This document shows, one piece after another, positions 52,101-58,505 of a stretch of 64,000 nucleotides of DNA; positions within the stretch are counted from its first letter, which is position 1, and each line of letters begins with the position of its first letter. The notes under the pieces were generated by a model. It saw only the letters and a program-made list of their open reading frames with translations, was not told where the DNA came from and searched no databases. The position numbers and the translations under genes were made by a program. Source of the stretch: JABSOG01 sp965277695 (lineage in GTDB: Bacteria > Pseudomonadota > Gammaproteobacteria > Enterobacterales > Alteromonadaceae); assembly GCA_965277695.1 (NCBI GenBank), contig CBDIDQ010000059.1, positions 62,001 through 126,000 of the forward strand, written 5' to 3'.

Positions 52101-54725
52101 AACGCCTTTTTAAATCAGCTGATGGGTGAGCAAGCGATTAGTCAGCAACAGGGTTTTGCGCTGTTCGAACATATTGTTAACCATACCAGCGGATCGCAAT
52201 TGGCTATATCCGCTGGCGAATTGCCCAAGCGGCTGGCCCGTTGGGCCAAACAAAAAGATCGCCGTGATAGCCCAGCCCGTTCGACACATCAGCTGGCCCG
52301 CGATCATTTAGCGGTGAATTTTGTCGCTGGCAGTAATGCCCTCGAAATTCAGATCAGCGAGATTTTCCAAGCCTATTTTGGTTATCAGCAAATAGGTATT
52401 TATGATAACTTCTTCGAGCTTGGGGCGACCTCAGTCGATTTGGTGCAGCTGAACCTTAAACTCAACCAACAGCTGGCACAGCCAGTGCCACTGGCTAAAT
52501 TTCTCACTTATACCAATATTCATGCGCTGGCACAGTTTTTGGCTGCTCCCAATGACCATGATAGCCACGAGAAGGTTGAACAAGGCTCGCTTACATCACC
52601 TCAGCCGATTAAACTCGCTCAGCCTCAGGTCGATGTGGCTGATAGCGATATTGCCATCATTGGCATGGCTGCACAGTTTCCCGGCGCGGATAATATTGAG
52701 CAGTTTTGGCATAATCTGCAAGGTGGGGTTGAGTCTATCGCGACCTTTAGTAAGGCTGAGTTGCAACAGTCCGCAGTGCCAGATCATTTGATTGACGACC
52801 CGGCGTATGTCGCCTCCAGAGGCATTTTGGCTAATGCCCAGTCATTTGATGCGGCATTTTTTGGTTATCCGCCCGCCGAAGCACAAGCGATGGATCCGCA
52901 ATCACGGATATTGCATCAATGCAGTTGGACGGCACTGGAACATGGCGGCTACAACCCGCACAATTATGACGGTAAAATTGGTTTTTATGGCGGTGGTGGC
53001 CCCCATCCATATTGGGAGCACTTGTCAGCAGGCACTGTGGTGACTCCAGGCAAACCGTCAGAACAATATGCTGCTGTGCAACTGTATGAAAAAGATTTTT
53101 CGGTCAGCCGTATTGCCTATAAATTAAATCTTAAGGGTAATGCCCTCAGTATCTTCACCGCCTGTTCAACTGCCTTGGTCTCGGTGCATTTGGCTTGTGG
53201 CAGCCTGCTCAAAGGGGAGTGCGACATGGCGCTGGCTGGCGGAGTATCAGTGTGGTTGCCGCAAAAAATCGGTTATTTGCACGAACAAGGCATGATCTTG
53301 TCGGCTGATGGCCATAACCGCACGTTTGATGCCGAGGCATCCGGCTCGGTGTTCAGTGATGGGGTTGGGGTGGTGCTGCTGAAAAAACTCAGCACTGCGC
53401 TGGCTGATGGGGATTCCATTCACGGGGTGATCAAGGGCACCGCGATCAACAATGACGGTGATCGCAAACTCGGTTATACCGCACCGAGTGTTGAAGGTCA
53501 GGTTGAGGTGATTAACAGTGCGTTAAAAGCGGCAAATGTTGATCCGCAGTTGATTGATTATATTGAAACCCATGGCACCGCAACACCACTGGGTGATGTG
53601 GTCGAAATCGAAGCGCTGAACCGGGTATTTGCCGCCGCTGGTGCCAGTCAGCAATGTGCCCTGGGTGCCGTCAAAAGTAATATTGGTCATACCAATAGTG
53701 CGGCAGGTGTGGCCGGGCTGATTAAAACCACTTTAGCGCTCAAAGCCGGGCAAATACCGCCGACGCTGCATTATCATCAGCCTAACCCGCAAATCGATTT
53801 TGCTAGTAGCCCGTTTTATGTCAACAATACCCTACAACAATGGCCTGATCATGATCGGCCGCGCACCGCTGGCGTCAGTGCCTTTGGTATCGGCGGCACC
53901 AATGCTCATGTGGTTGTTCAGCAGCCGCCCGAGGCGCAACCCGGAACTCCGACTATAGGCCCTTGGTTGTTGTGTTTGTCAGGCAAAACGACCACTGCAC
54001 TACAACAAAACAGCGCTAACTTATGTCAGTATCTGCGGCAAAACCCGCAGCAAAATATGGCGGATGTCACTTATACCCTGCAACAGGGCAGACAGGCTTT
54101 TGAGCATCGTCAAACCTTATTGTGTCATAGTGCCGAGGATGCGGTTGAACAACTCGCAGCAACCGATTCTGCCCGGCTGCTTAGTGCGGTTTGTCCTACG
54201 CCAAAACGAGATGTTGTGTTTATGTTTCCAGGTCAGGGCGGGCAATATATCAATATGGGTCGGACCCTGTACGAACGCGAAGCGCCGTTTCGTCAGGCAA
54301 TGGATTTATGTCTAGATTATTATTTTCAGCTCACCAGTGTCGACCTGTCTGCATTGATTTATCCGTTGGACCCGTCAGTTACAGCAACGCAGGACAGGAC
54401 TGCGATCAATGATACCGGGGTGAGTCAGCCATTACTGTTTATGCTCGAATATGCGCTGTCACGTCTGTTGATGAGCCGGGCAATAGTGCCGACGCTGATG
54501 ATTGGGTACAGCTTTGGCGAGTATGCGGCGGCGTGTATTGCCGGGGTATTTTCGTACCGCGAAGCGCTTGATTTGATTGCCGTTAGGGCACGTTTGATGC
54601 AAAAAATGCCAGCCGGGGGCATGATCAGCACTTCATTGCCGCTTGAGCAGTTAACGCCGCTGTTAAGCGGTTCGCTGGCCATCGCTATAGATAATCCGGG
54701 GTACTTGTGTGGTGGGTGGACTTGA
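43182..54725 (+). CDS. Modular polyketide synthase, N-terminal 3,847 residues (frameshifted end)
   Basis: Approximate domains: fatty acyl-AMP ligase 1-580 (SGSTGSPKG near 183, LPKTTSGKLQR near 545); carrier 589-665 (Ser623); ketosynthase 693-1120 (Cys864, His1000); ketoreductase from 1531; carrier 1833-1905 (Ser1865); ketosynthase 1950-2385 (Cys2124, His2260); ketoreductase from 2788; carrier 3055-3125 (Ser3084); ketosynthase 3156-3590 (Cys3328, His3464); acyltransferase from 3678 (GYSFGEY, Ser3777). All three ketosynthases keep Cys-His-His. No acyltransferase follows the first two, though post-acyltransferase linkers remain. No dehydratase, enoylreductase or thioesterase is seen. The frame ends at 54725 inside the acyltransferase; the rest continues in another frame from 54709. 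Predicted work: load a fatty acid, extend it three times, reduce each ketone to a hydroxyl. Confidence 0.93.
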   Translation: MNKNNLNQSLLAAANTANGIHFYGGSSKHSEFISYRQLLSRAQAVKASLKAQNIAPGSQLVLQLQHNSDFLIMFWACLLGQYIPLPLSCAAGADTYIKLENVWGQCESPRLVADQQQLDKMICRLLSQGKTALATQFKATALVFEQLKLDQQQTLDQALDGALDGALDGVSGDATAFIQFSSGSTGSPKGVVLSHRNLLNNIAAIGVGMQCSEQDKTLSWLPLTHDMGLIGFHLTPLVHGWDQVLIDTSNFVRNPASWFEALSQTRATITASPTFGLKHVIKHFDVSQHQALDLSAVRLIFNGAESISSQVCGEFSRCLAPLGLAANTIFAVYGLAEASLAVSFAAPGGALLSQDFSRAQLGLGQTVSTVTDSDNRNQAVTLVSLGTPLQDCEVKIVDDQGEICDEAQVGHILIKGLNVTRGYYRQPRINQNTFTADHWLKTGDIGFFYQAELYLTGRAKELLVINGINYYPHDLEQVADKLPGHTIDQVAVTSAIDTQGQEALACFIRFKGKLANFVALKQALILHFASYCQIALDTIIPLKTLPKTTSGKLQRTQLCQRYLDGEFEPVLQQLKELEALAQGEAQMRTPQQILTQLIPLFEQLLVCQQPGLDDNFFDLGGTSAQAVVFTSQLERLYGTKLSDGLLLNYPTLRSLADYLSLSLQSHTGAAEQQQRQLADFLRQRQPSDEADQDIAIIGMAGVFPGAEDCQQLWHNLCNGVDSISRFSHQTLIDEGINSQCLGNPNYIKAKGIIEDVDCFDAGFFDYAPVEAAKLDPQVRILHQCAWAGLESAGYDPLVYSGMIGSYVGASPNTSWQANWQSDSSQSSDAMTFVDIQSTDKDFLSTRLSYKLNLTGPSLTVYTACSTGLAAVELACQGLLAGKCDMALAGGVSVLLPVKRGYLYEEGMLFSRDGVNRSFDQKASGSVFSDGAGVVVLKKLDRALADRDNVLAVIKGIALNNDGKAKAGYTAPSVVGQARVIAMAQQAAGVDADSISYIETHGSATQLGDCIEVDALKLAMATAGDKKAGQHCAIGSVKSNVGHMNTAAGIGGLIKVAMMLDRGQMPPSLHFDQANPRIDFANSGFYVNTQLQPWTSERGPLRAGVSSFGIGGTNVHAVLEQATTSVVQPLAQAARLLLLSARTAKALVLAQQQLRDFLQANPTVDIANVAYTLQVGRRHFEHRLFVVCSDNQQAIAYLSQTDLSQTYLSHSAEYWRGQSQLEASQSIDVPTDLPALLGEPSETVSQAQARLQTLGQLWLRGAEINWLKLSQNGQHSRLSLPTYAFEKQRFSSKPTMPEKTPAAAFFSYLPQWLLAPRQIDKSAKLLEHGVLIIDNGSALSGLLQHGLRQAGVVMYVKDQAQLNTQADYHQWLAGSEAGSEDQQPKVLLHLANVLEQNPDMTQVSSRFENSYFAISTLLRVLIKRGQPCHVHALSNSITYAYDCGAEKAAITGPLSAVHGEAGFLYGASIDIDWPLASPRAANDLIGLLLDEISQAIDPTSNRVLLKDNQRQIQAVTAMTASALKPSALKKQGVYLITGGLGGIGYVLAKHLARTVQATLVLLGRTNIPDAQGWDDWLDCHDQNDLVSIKIGQLRALEQLGAKVMLSSAQLSDATQMQQLFDQVLHQFQQINGVIHAAGIPDGALMINREVQTDIDVFAPKIAGTQVLIKLLQTQLSQGHKIDFMLLCSSLATYVSVPGQAAYTAANAFLDGVAQSVGIDYPKVISINWDRWQDVAYSAFTEKNIAQLLGEQQPIGLTEQQGIAAFELALVAGQQQLLITATDISIRKQQIESITEVASSPSLSPSPSPSLSPSQLPVTTIPRPALSVALVSAKTAEEKMLVALIQQFCGLEQVGIDDNFFELGLKSLQLFQLNRQLMQQLNRELSITAFYAHPTVHLYARYLSDSAEPLLATTTATAATITSTITSTVASTVASTVASTVASTITPSTERDIAIIGMAGRFPGADNINQYWQNLIAGVESIRYFSEQELLEQGLSAQQLGDANYIRAKGYAEQFDCFDNEFFGFSPREAQVMSPQLRLTYECVWSALENAGYPPTEPTGEAGLSIGFYFGASHNIGWENRVKQSAEAKTLGEFESTLLSHKEFISTRVAYKLNLNGPSYSLFTGCSTSAVTVHQACQSLLAGECELAVAGGVSVELPFKSGYQYQEGMIFSKDGHCRSFDAQASGSCFGDGIGAVVLKPLARALADGDSVVAVIKGSAINNDGGMKVGYAAPSIQGQAAVIRKAQQVAGVDPQTIDYIEGHGSGTPVGDPIELEALKAALLSYNKPGDNKPSCYIGSVKSNIGHLNTASGIAALIKTAMAVKYAQIPASLNISTPTPKFDFADSSLVLCDSLTPWPETATPRRAGVSSFGIGGTNAHLVIEQAVDKHSDATSVDASAYLLLLSAKTEVALRRNIKNLADYLRQQSQVNLSDVVFTLQLGRITFNHRQLLVCTDRIDAIAQLNQALADDNHHHRLIVSEQAIAVASQPLASYLAPQSEQQQWLETMLNEYQQNTGVSLSCRVTSHQHRSRIPLPTYSFERQVHRLDEPAVNRPAVKPLDVDGWVYRQSWQQCKQPRQTAQLGPWLMLSDDSALSQQLIGELKQTDQPVIEVLMAETFIAHSHHQFALDPTSMTDWTQLFEQLQPQSSMPRTVIWQHNKKPTTAAAAEQVLLTLVNLVKAWQAIENPQADKRLVDIILLSQQLYRLSSDESINPFEAVKSGFALAVNQEYDDIRCRIVDFADGEQHLLAELQRQSSDIVCAYRDGQRLVPQWQRDQPDSTASTELILRQGGVYLITGGLGKVGFALARELAKHYAAKLVLTGRSADIDDVRQQILIDLGGQVLLKAAACDDMAQMSDVFAAAEHHFGPINGVIHAAGWADENSVCQLARVDQAFITAHFAAKVRGTIVLQQLLAERQPDFCLLMSSLSALLGGLGMAAYAGVNHFMDSLARQNESADGLRWISVNWDLWQSEGEPQNAFLNQLMGEQAISQQQGFALFEHIVNHTSGSQLAISAGELPKRLARWAKQKDRRDSPARSTHQLARDHLAVNFVAGSNALEIQISEIFQAYFGYQQIGIYDNFFELGATSVDLVQLNLKLNQQLAQPVPLAKFLTYTNIHALAQFLAAPNDHDSHEKVEQGSLTSPQPIKLAQPQVDVADSDIAIIGMAAQFPGADNIEQFWHNLQGGVESIATFSKAELQQSAVPDHLIDDPAYVASRGILANAQSFDAAFFGYPPAEAQAMDPQSRILHQCSWTALEHGGYNPHNYDGKIGFYGGGGPHPYWEHLSAGTVVTPGKPSEQYAAVQLYEKDFSVSRIAYKLNLKGNALSIFTACSTALVSVHLACGSLLKGECDMALAGGVSVWLPQKIGYLHEQGMILSADGHNRTFDAEASGSVFSDGVGVVLLKKLSTALADGDSIHGVIKGTAINNDGDRKLGYTAPSVEGQVEVINSALKAANVDPQLIDYIETHGTATPLGDVVEIEALNRVFAAAGASQQCALGAVKSNIGHTNSAAGVAGLIKTTLALKAGQIPPTLHYHQPNPQIDFASSPFYVNNTLQQWPDHDRPRTAGVSAFGIGGTNAHVVVQQPPEAQPGTPTIGPWLLCLSGKTTTALQQNSANLCQYLRQNPQQNMADVTYTLQQGRQAFEHRQTLLCHSAEDAVEQLAATDSARLLSAVCPTPKRDVVFMFPGQGGQYINMGRTLYEREAPFRQAMDLCLDYYFQLTSVDLSALIYPLDPSVTATQDRTAINDTGVSQPLLFMLEYALSRLLMSRAIVPTLMIGYSFGEYAAACIAGVFSYREALDLIAVRARLMQKMPAGGMISTSLPLEQLTPLLSGSLAIAIDNPGYLCGGWT
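48933..49015 (+). repeat. 12-bp tandem repeat inside the synthase gene
   Basis: Seven in-phase units (ACAATAACATCG twice, ACAGTAGCATCG four times, then a partial) encode a Thr/Ser/Ala/Val-rich linker (repeating STVA) between carrier 2 and ketosynthase 2. Unit length is a multiple of three, so copy changes alter linker length without breaking the frame. Confidence 0.95.
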
Positions 54726-57102
54726 AGCGGATATTGCCGCATTGACACAAACGCTGCAATCGAAACGTTGCTTTTGCTTCCCGGTAGATATCAGTCATAT
54801 CGCCCATTCTCCTTTGTTACAGCAAATTGTGCCTGAGTTTATTGCAGCTTTACGACAAGTCGATTTGCAGCCACCGCAATTGCCTTATGTGTCCAATGTC
54901 ACCGGACAAGTTGTGACGGCGGCACAGGCAACCGATGTGGATTTTTGGTGCCAACACTTGATTGGTACAGTGAAATTCAGTGACGGGCTCGATACCCTGT
55001 TGGCACAAACTGGCGGGATCGCGATTGAAATGGGACCGGGCCATGATTTGAGTGTGTTATTACGGGCTAAACTAACAGCATCCTCAACGGTGCGGGCGAT
55101 TAACTTGATCAGCAATAAAAATGAAAACAGCGACAGTTATCAGTATTACCTCAATAAGTTAGGTCAATTGTGGCTGTATGGCGGAGTCCCGGACTGGTCC
55201 GAGTTTTATCGGGGCCAGCGGCGTTTGCGCATTGCTCTGCCGACTTACGCTTTTGATCAGCAGCCGTTTGCTATTCCCCAACATCATCAGCTGACAGGCA
55301 GCGGCCAAAAAGCCGTGGTCTCCGGCAAAACGGATCTCATTGATGATTGGTTTTATCAACCGTCTTGGTCGTGTTCGCCATTAGATGGCAGTGCCAGCAG
55401 ATCGCCAGATGAATCGACGGTGCTGTTATTGCTGGTGGATGACTTTTTGATTGGTGAAAGTCTCGCTGATGTGTTGCTGACTCAAGGGCACAGAGTGATC
55501 CAAGTGAAAAGAGCCGCTGCTTTTGCTCAGATGAGTCAAAGCCATTTTGCATTGGATCCAGCTCAAGCCGATGATTATCAGGCGTTGCTGGCAGCGCTAC
55601 CTGAACTGTCCGGTATCCGTATGAACATCTGTCATTGTTGGAGTGTCGATGGTCCAGAGCAGACGCCATTTCAAGATATCATGACCCGAGGATTTTACAG
55701 CGTGGTGAATTTGGCCAAAGTCCTAGCCACTCATCGGGGGATTGAACACATTCAATTGTTATTGGTGTCGGACAAGCTGCATGAAATCGCTGCTGAAGCG
55801 GTGTTGTGCGAACAAAAAGCCCCGCTGTTGGCATTAAGCATGGTGCTTCCTCAAGAGCATCCACACATCAATTGTCGTTGCGTTGACATTACCTTGCCCG
55901 GCCACGGAGTGAAACAGCAACAGCAACTGACCCGGCAATTGCTGGCAGAGTTGTGGCATGAGGCGCGTGGTGAACCCGTTGTGGCATACCGTGGACGACA
56001 ACGCTGGGTACAAGGGTTTGAACCCAGACCACAGCCAGCGGTCGCACTTGAGCAGTCAAGATTGAAGAAACACGGGGTTTATCTGCTCACTGGCGGATTT
56101 GGTGGTATTGGCCAGATTTTAGCCTGTCACTTGGCTAAAACGTATCAGGCTAAGCTGGTTTTACTGACCCGCAGTCAATTGCCAGTGAGCTGTGAAAAAG
56201 CGGCGCTGGTGAACTCCCTGTTGGCGCTGGGCAGTGAGGTGGAAGTGTTGTCTGCCGACGTTGCCAATGAGCAACAGATGAGGTTTGGTATTGAGCAAGC
56301 CGAGCAACGTTTTGGGGCACTCAACGGGGTGGTACATGCGGCTGGTTTGGTTGGTCGTGATTATCTCAGTCCAGTGGTGGATTTGACCCATGCCCAGTGC
56401 CAGTCTCAGTTTGCCGCCAAGATTGAGGGCATCAAGGTATTGAGCCATATTCTCAGTGATAAAACCCTCGATTTTGCCCTGTGCATGTCATCTATTTCTA
56501 GCGTGCTCGGTGGTCTGGGTCACGCCGCTTATATTGCTGGTAACTTGTATATGGATCACTTTGTTCGTCGCCACAATCGTCATAGTGGCTTTGATTGGAT
56601 CAGTGTCAACTGGGATGGTTGGCAGACTGAGCAAAAGCATACTGCTCACAACGATGTTGCGGTGTCACAGGATGAGTTTGCGATGACCGCAGCGCAAGGC
56701 GTAGCCGCGTTTGAACGAGTGCTGGCACAACAAGAAATGGACGTTATTGTACATTCCACCGGCCACCTTGAAACCCGACGGGCACAATGGATTAAGCTGG
56801 AGGCACTGGAGCAGCTTAGCGATACTGTCTATCCCAGACCCGCATTGGCGACTCCTTTTGTGCCACCAAAAGGACGCTTGCAAAGTACCTTGTGTGAGAT
56901 TGTACAGCAACGTTTGGGGATTGAAAAAATTGGCATTCATGACAACTTTTTTGAACTCAATGTCGACTCCTTCATCATTGTGCAAATCGTCAATGTGATC
57001 AAACAGCGGCTTGATACCGATATGTCAGTATTAACCTTTTATAAATACTCTACCATTACTGAGCTGGCGGCGTTTATGATGCAGCTAGGGCTGGAGGACT
57101 AA
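54709..57102 (+). CDS. Polyketide synthase, C-terminal 797 residues (out of frame)
   Basis: Continuation of the synthase in another frame. It opens within the acyltransferase (VVGGLEADIAALTQTL) and holds its histidine in DISHIAHSPLLQQ near residue 34, then GIAIEMGPGHDLSVLLRAKL and the post-domain LPTYAFDQQPF near 178. A ketoreductase follows from 456 (YLLTGGFGGIGQ, VVHAAG, MSSISS, AAYIAGN) and a last carrier domain 724-797 (Ser754 in LNVDSFIIVQ). There is no thioesterase or reductase at the end. The GTG at 54709 lacks a ribosome site, so I regard this as the severed half of one gene. Restoring two bases (GT) at TTGTGTGG would give one protein of about 4,640 residues. Confidence 0.88.
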   Translation: MVGGLEADIAALTQTLQSKRCFCFPVDISHIAHSPLLQQIVPEFIAALRQVDLQPPQLPYVSNVTGQVVTAAQATDVDFWCQHLIGTVKFSDGLDTLLAQTGGIAIEMGPGHDLSVLLRAKLTASSTVRAINLISNKNENSDSYQYYLNKLGQLWLYGGVPDWSEFYRGQRRLRIALPTYAFDQQPFAIPQHHQLTGSGQKAVVSGKTDLIDDWFYQPSWSCSPLDGSASRSPDESTVLLLLVDDFLIGESLADVLLTQGHRVIQVKRAAAFAQMSQSHFALDPAQADDYQALLAALPELSGIRMNICHCWSVDGPEQTPFQDIMTRGFYSVVNLAKVLATHRGIEHIQLLLVSDKLHEIAAEAVLCEQKAPLLALSMVLPQEHPHINCRCVDITLPGHGVKQQQQLTRQLLAELWHEARGEPVVAYRGRQRWVQGFEPRPQPAVALEQSRLKKHGVYLLTGGFGGIGQILACHLAKTYQAKLVLLTRSQLPVSCEKAALVNSLLALGSEVEVLSADVANEQQMRFGIEQAEQRFGALNGVVHAAGLVGRDYLSPVVDLTHAQCQSQFAAKIEGIKVLSHILSDKTLDFALCMSSISSVLGGLGHAAYIAGNLYMDHFVRRHNRHSGFDWISVNWDGWQTEQKHTAHNDVAVSQDEFAMTAAQGVAAFERVLAQQEMDVIVHSTGHLETRRAQWIKLEALEQLSDTVYPRPALATPFVPPKGRLQSTLCEIVQQRLGIEKIGIHDNFFELNVDSFIIVQIVNVIKQRLDTDMSVLTFYKYSTITELAAFMMQLGLED

Positions 57103-58493
57103 TTGACGAACATCACCAGCGAATAGCGGGTACCTTGGGTCAACTTGCTGACGCCGTGGATTAGATTGCCCGCATGTAATAGCGCCTTGCCTGCCTGCCA
57201 TGGCGCAATTTGCAAGCGGTTGTCTGCGATCATCACAAAACGGCCACCATCGTATTCACGACTGTCGTTCAGTGCCACCACACAGGTGTAGCGGCAGATA
57301 TCAGAATGAAAGGCGATGTAAGGTCGGGTTTGCGGTGAATACATTCTTAGAAAAATACTCAGCTGATGCTTTTTGTCCGCAGTATCCGGATCATCCGGTA
57401 CATAGCTGTCGTCCAGCCGTTTTGGCAATTTGACTAATTTTTGCGTGGTGTCAGCGCCGAGTAACTGGTGCAGTAATTGTGGCGACAGATTAACTTGATA
57501 CTCAGGGTGATCATCCACAGAATCTGGCACAATTGAGGTGATGTGTTCATCAACGTATTGTCGCAGCAGTTGACATTGTTGATTGGATAATACGGGTACA
57601 TCTTCTATCAAAGTGACTTTGTTGACGTTGGGATCATTAAAATCCAAACCGTGACTGCGGACCTGCTCAAGCTCTTGTGCCGTGGCATTGAGGGGATCAA
57701 CATTGTCGATTAAATAACGCCGTACCACCGGACTGTCGTTATGGCGATAACTTTTGCTGTTGCGGGACTCCAACCAGTTGATTTTTTGTTGTACTATTTG
57801 CGCCGAGGGCTGCGGCTGACTCAGTGGTAATGCGGTTGCTGTGGCAAACACATGGGCATCACTGAGGTCATTCCGGTGAAAGTCACGGTGAAAGTCACGG
57901 TTATGTAAGGTTTCAATCCGCGCTTGAGTTGGGAGGTCTAGTTGAAAATGAATAAACATGCCGCTGCCGCTGATACGGTGACGGCGAAAACCACTGACGA
58001 TGACTAGCATACCTGACTCAATCGGCAGACTTTGGTGTTCGGGCTCGCTTGCTTGATCATCCTGCTGAATGTCTAGGCTACAGCTTTGACTGCTGTCATA
58101 GTCAATGCGTACATAAACATTTAAAGCCGATTTTGAGCGCAGCAGCGGGCTTTGACTGTGTTCATCGCGAAGCTGTAAAACGAGGTGATTGACTTTGGCA
58201 CCGTTGAGCGGCAAGTTACAATCCCGCAGATAACAATACACACGATCAAGCGAATCCTTAAAGACCTGCCATTGTTCACAACCAAACCACAGGCCAACAG
58301 TGCCGCTAAAATCGCGATACCAATCTTGCTGAGGCAATTGTGCGATCACTGCCTGATATTCCCGCCAGTCGGCCTGACAGACGCAATGTAAAAAGGATTG
58401 GGTTTGCCACAGTGGATGGGATTGATGTGCCACTAGGGTGTAGTCATCAATGGCTTGGTAATAATTGGTGTTGGCGGATAATTCCATTGGCAT
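57099..58493 (-). CDS. 2-oxoglutarate/Fe(II) oxygenase, prolyl-4-hydroxylase-like
   Basis: 464 residues. The C-terminal third is a prolyl-4-hydroxylase-type double-stranded beta helix: iron ligands His396 and Asp398 in AFHSDICRYTCVVALND, then YDGGRF, and the distal His446 and 2-oxoglutarate Arg456 in GNLIHGVSKLTQGTRYSLVMF. The N-terminal half has no family I recognise. A repeated HRDFHRDFHR near residue 200 comes from a small DNA repeat. It would hydroxylate a C-H bond in a protein or natural product. The stop overlaps the synthase stop tail to tail, and the gene follows a second oxygenase gene by 12 bases, so the two form an operon. Confidence 0.85.
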   Translation of the reverse strand: MPMELSANTNYYQAIDDYTLVAHQSHPLWQTQSFLHCVCQADWREYQAVIAQLPQQDWYRDFSGTVGLWFGCEQWQVFKDSLDRVYCYLRDCNLPLNGAKVNHLVLQLRDEHSQSPLLRSKSALNVYVRIDYDSSQSCSLDIQQDDQASEPEHQSLPIESGMLVIVSGFRRHRISGSGMFIHFQLDLPTQARIETLHNRDFHRDFHRNDLSDAHVFATATALPLSQPQPSAQIVQQKINWLESRNSKSYRHNDSPVVRRYLIDNVDPLNATAQELEQVRSHGLDFNDPNVNKVTLIEDVPVLSNQQCQLLRQYVDEHITSIVPDSVDDHPEYQVNLSPQLLHQLLGADTTQKLVKLPKRLDDSYVPDDPDTADKKHQLSIFLRMYSPQTRPYIAFHSDICRYTCVVALNDSREYDGGRFVMIADNRLQIAPWQAGKALLHAGNLIHGVSKLTQGTRYSLVMFVN

Positions 58494-58505
58494 TGCTCTT
58501 TGTTA

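Noticed and set aside
54709..57102. A separate, independently translated synthase protein
   Set aside because: It begins in the middle of an acyltransferase with no ribosome site; a two-base repair joins it to the upstream frame.
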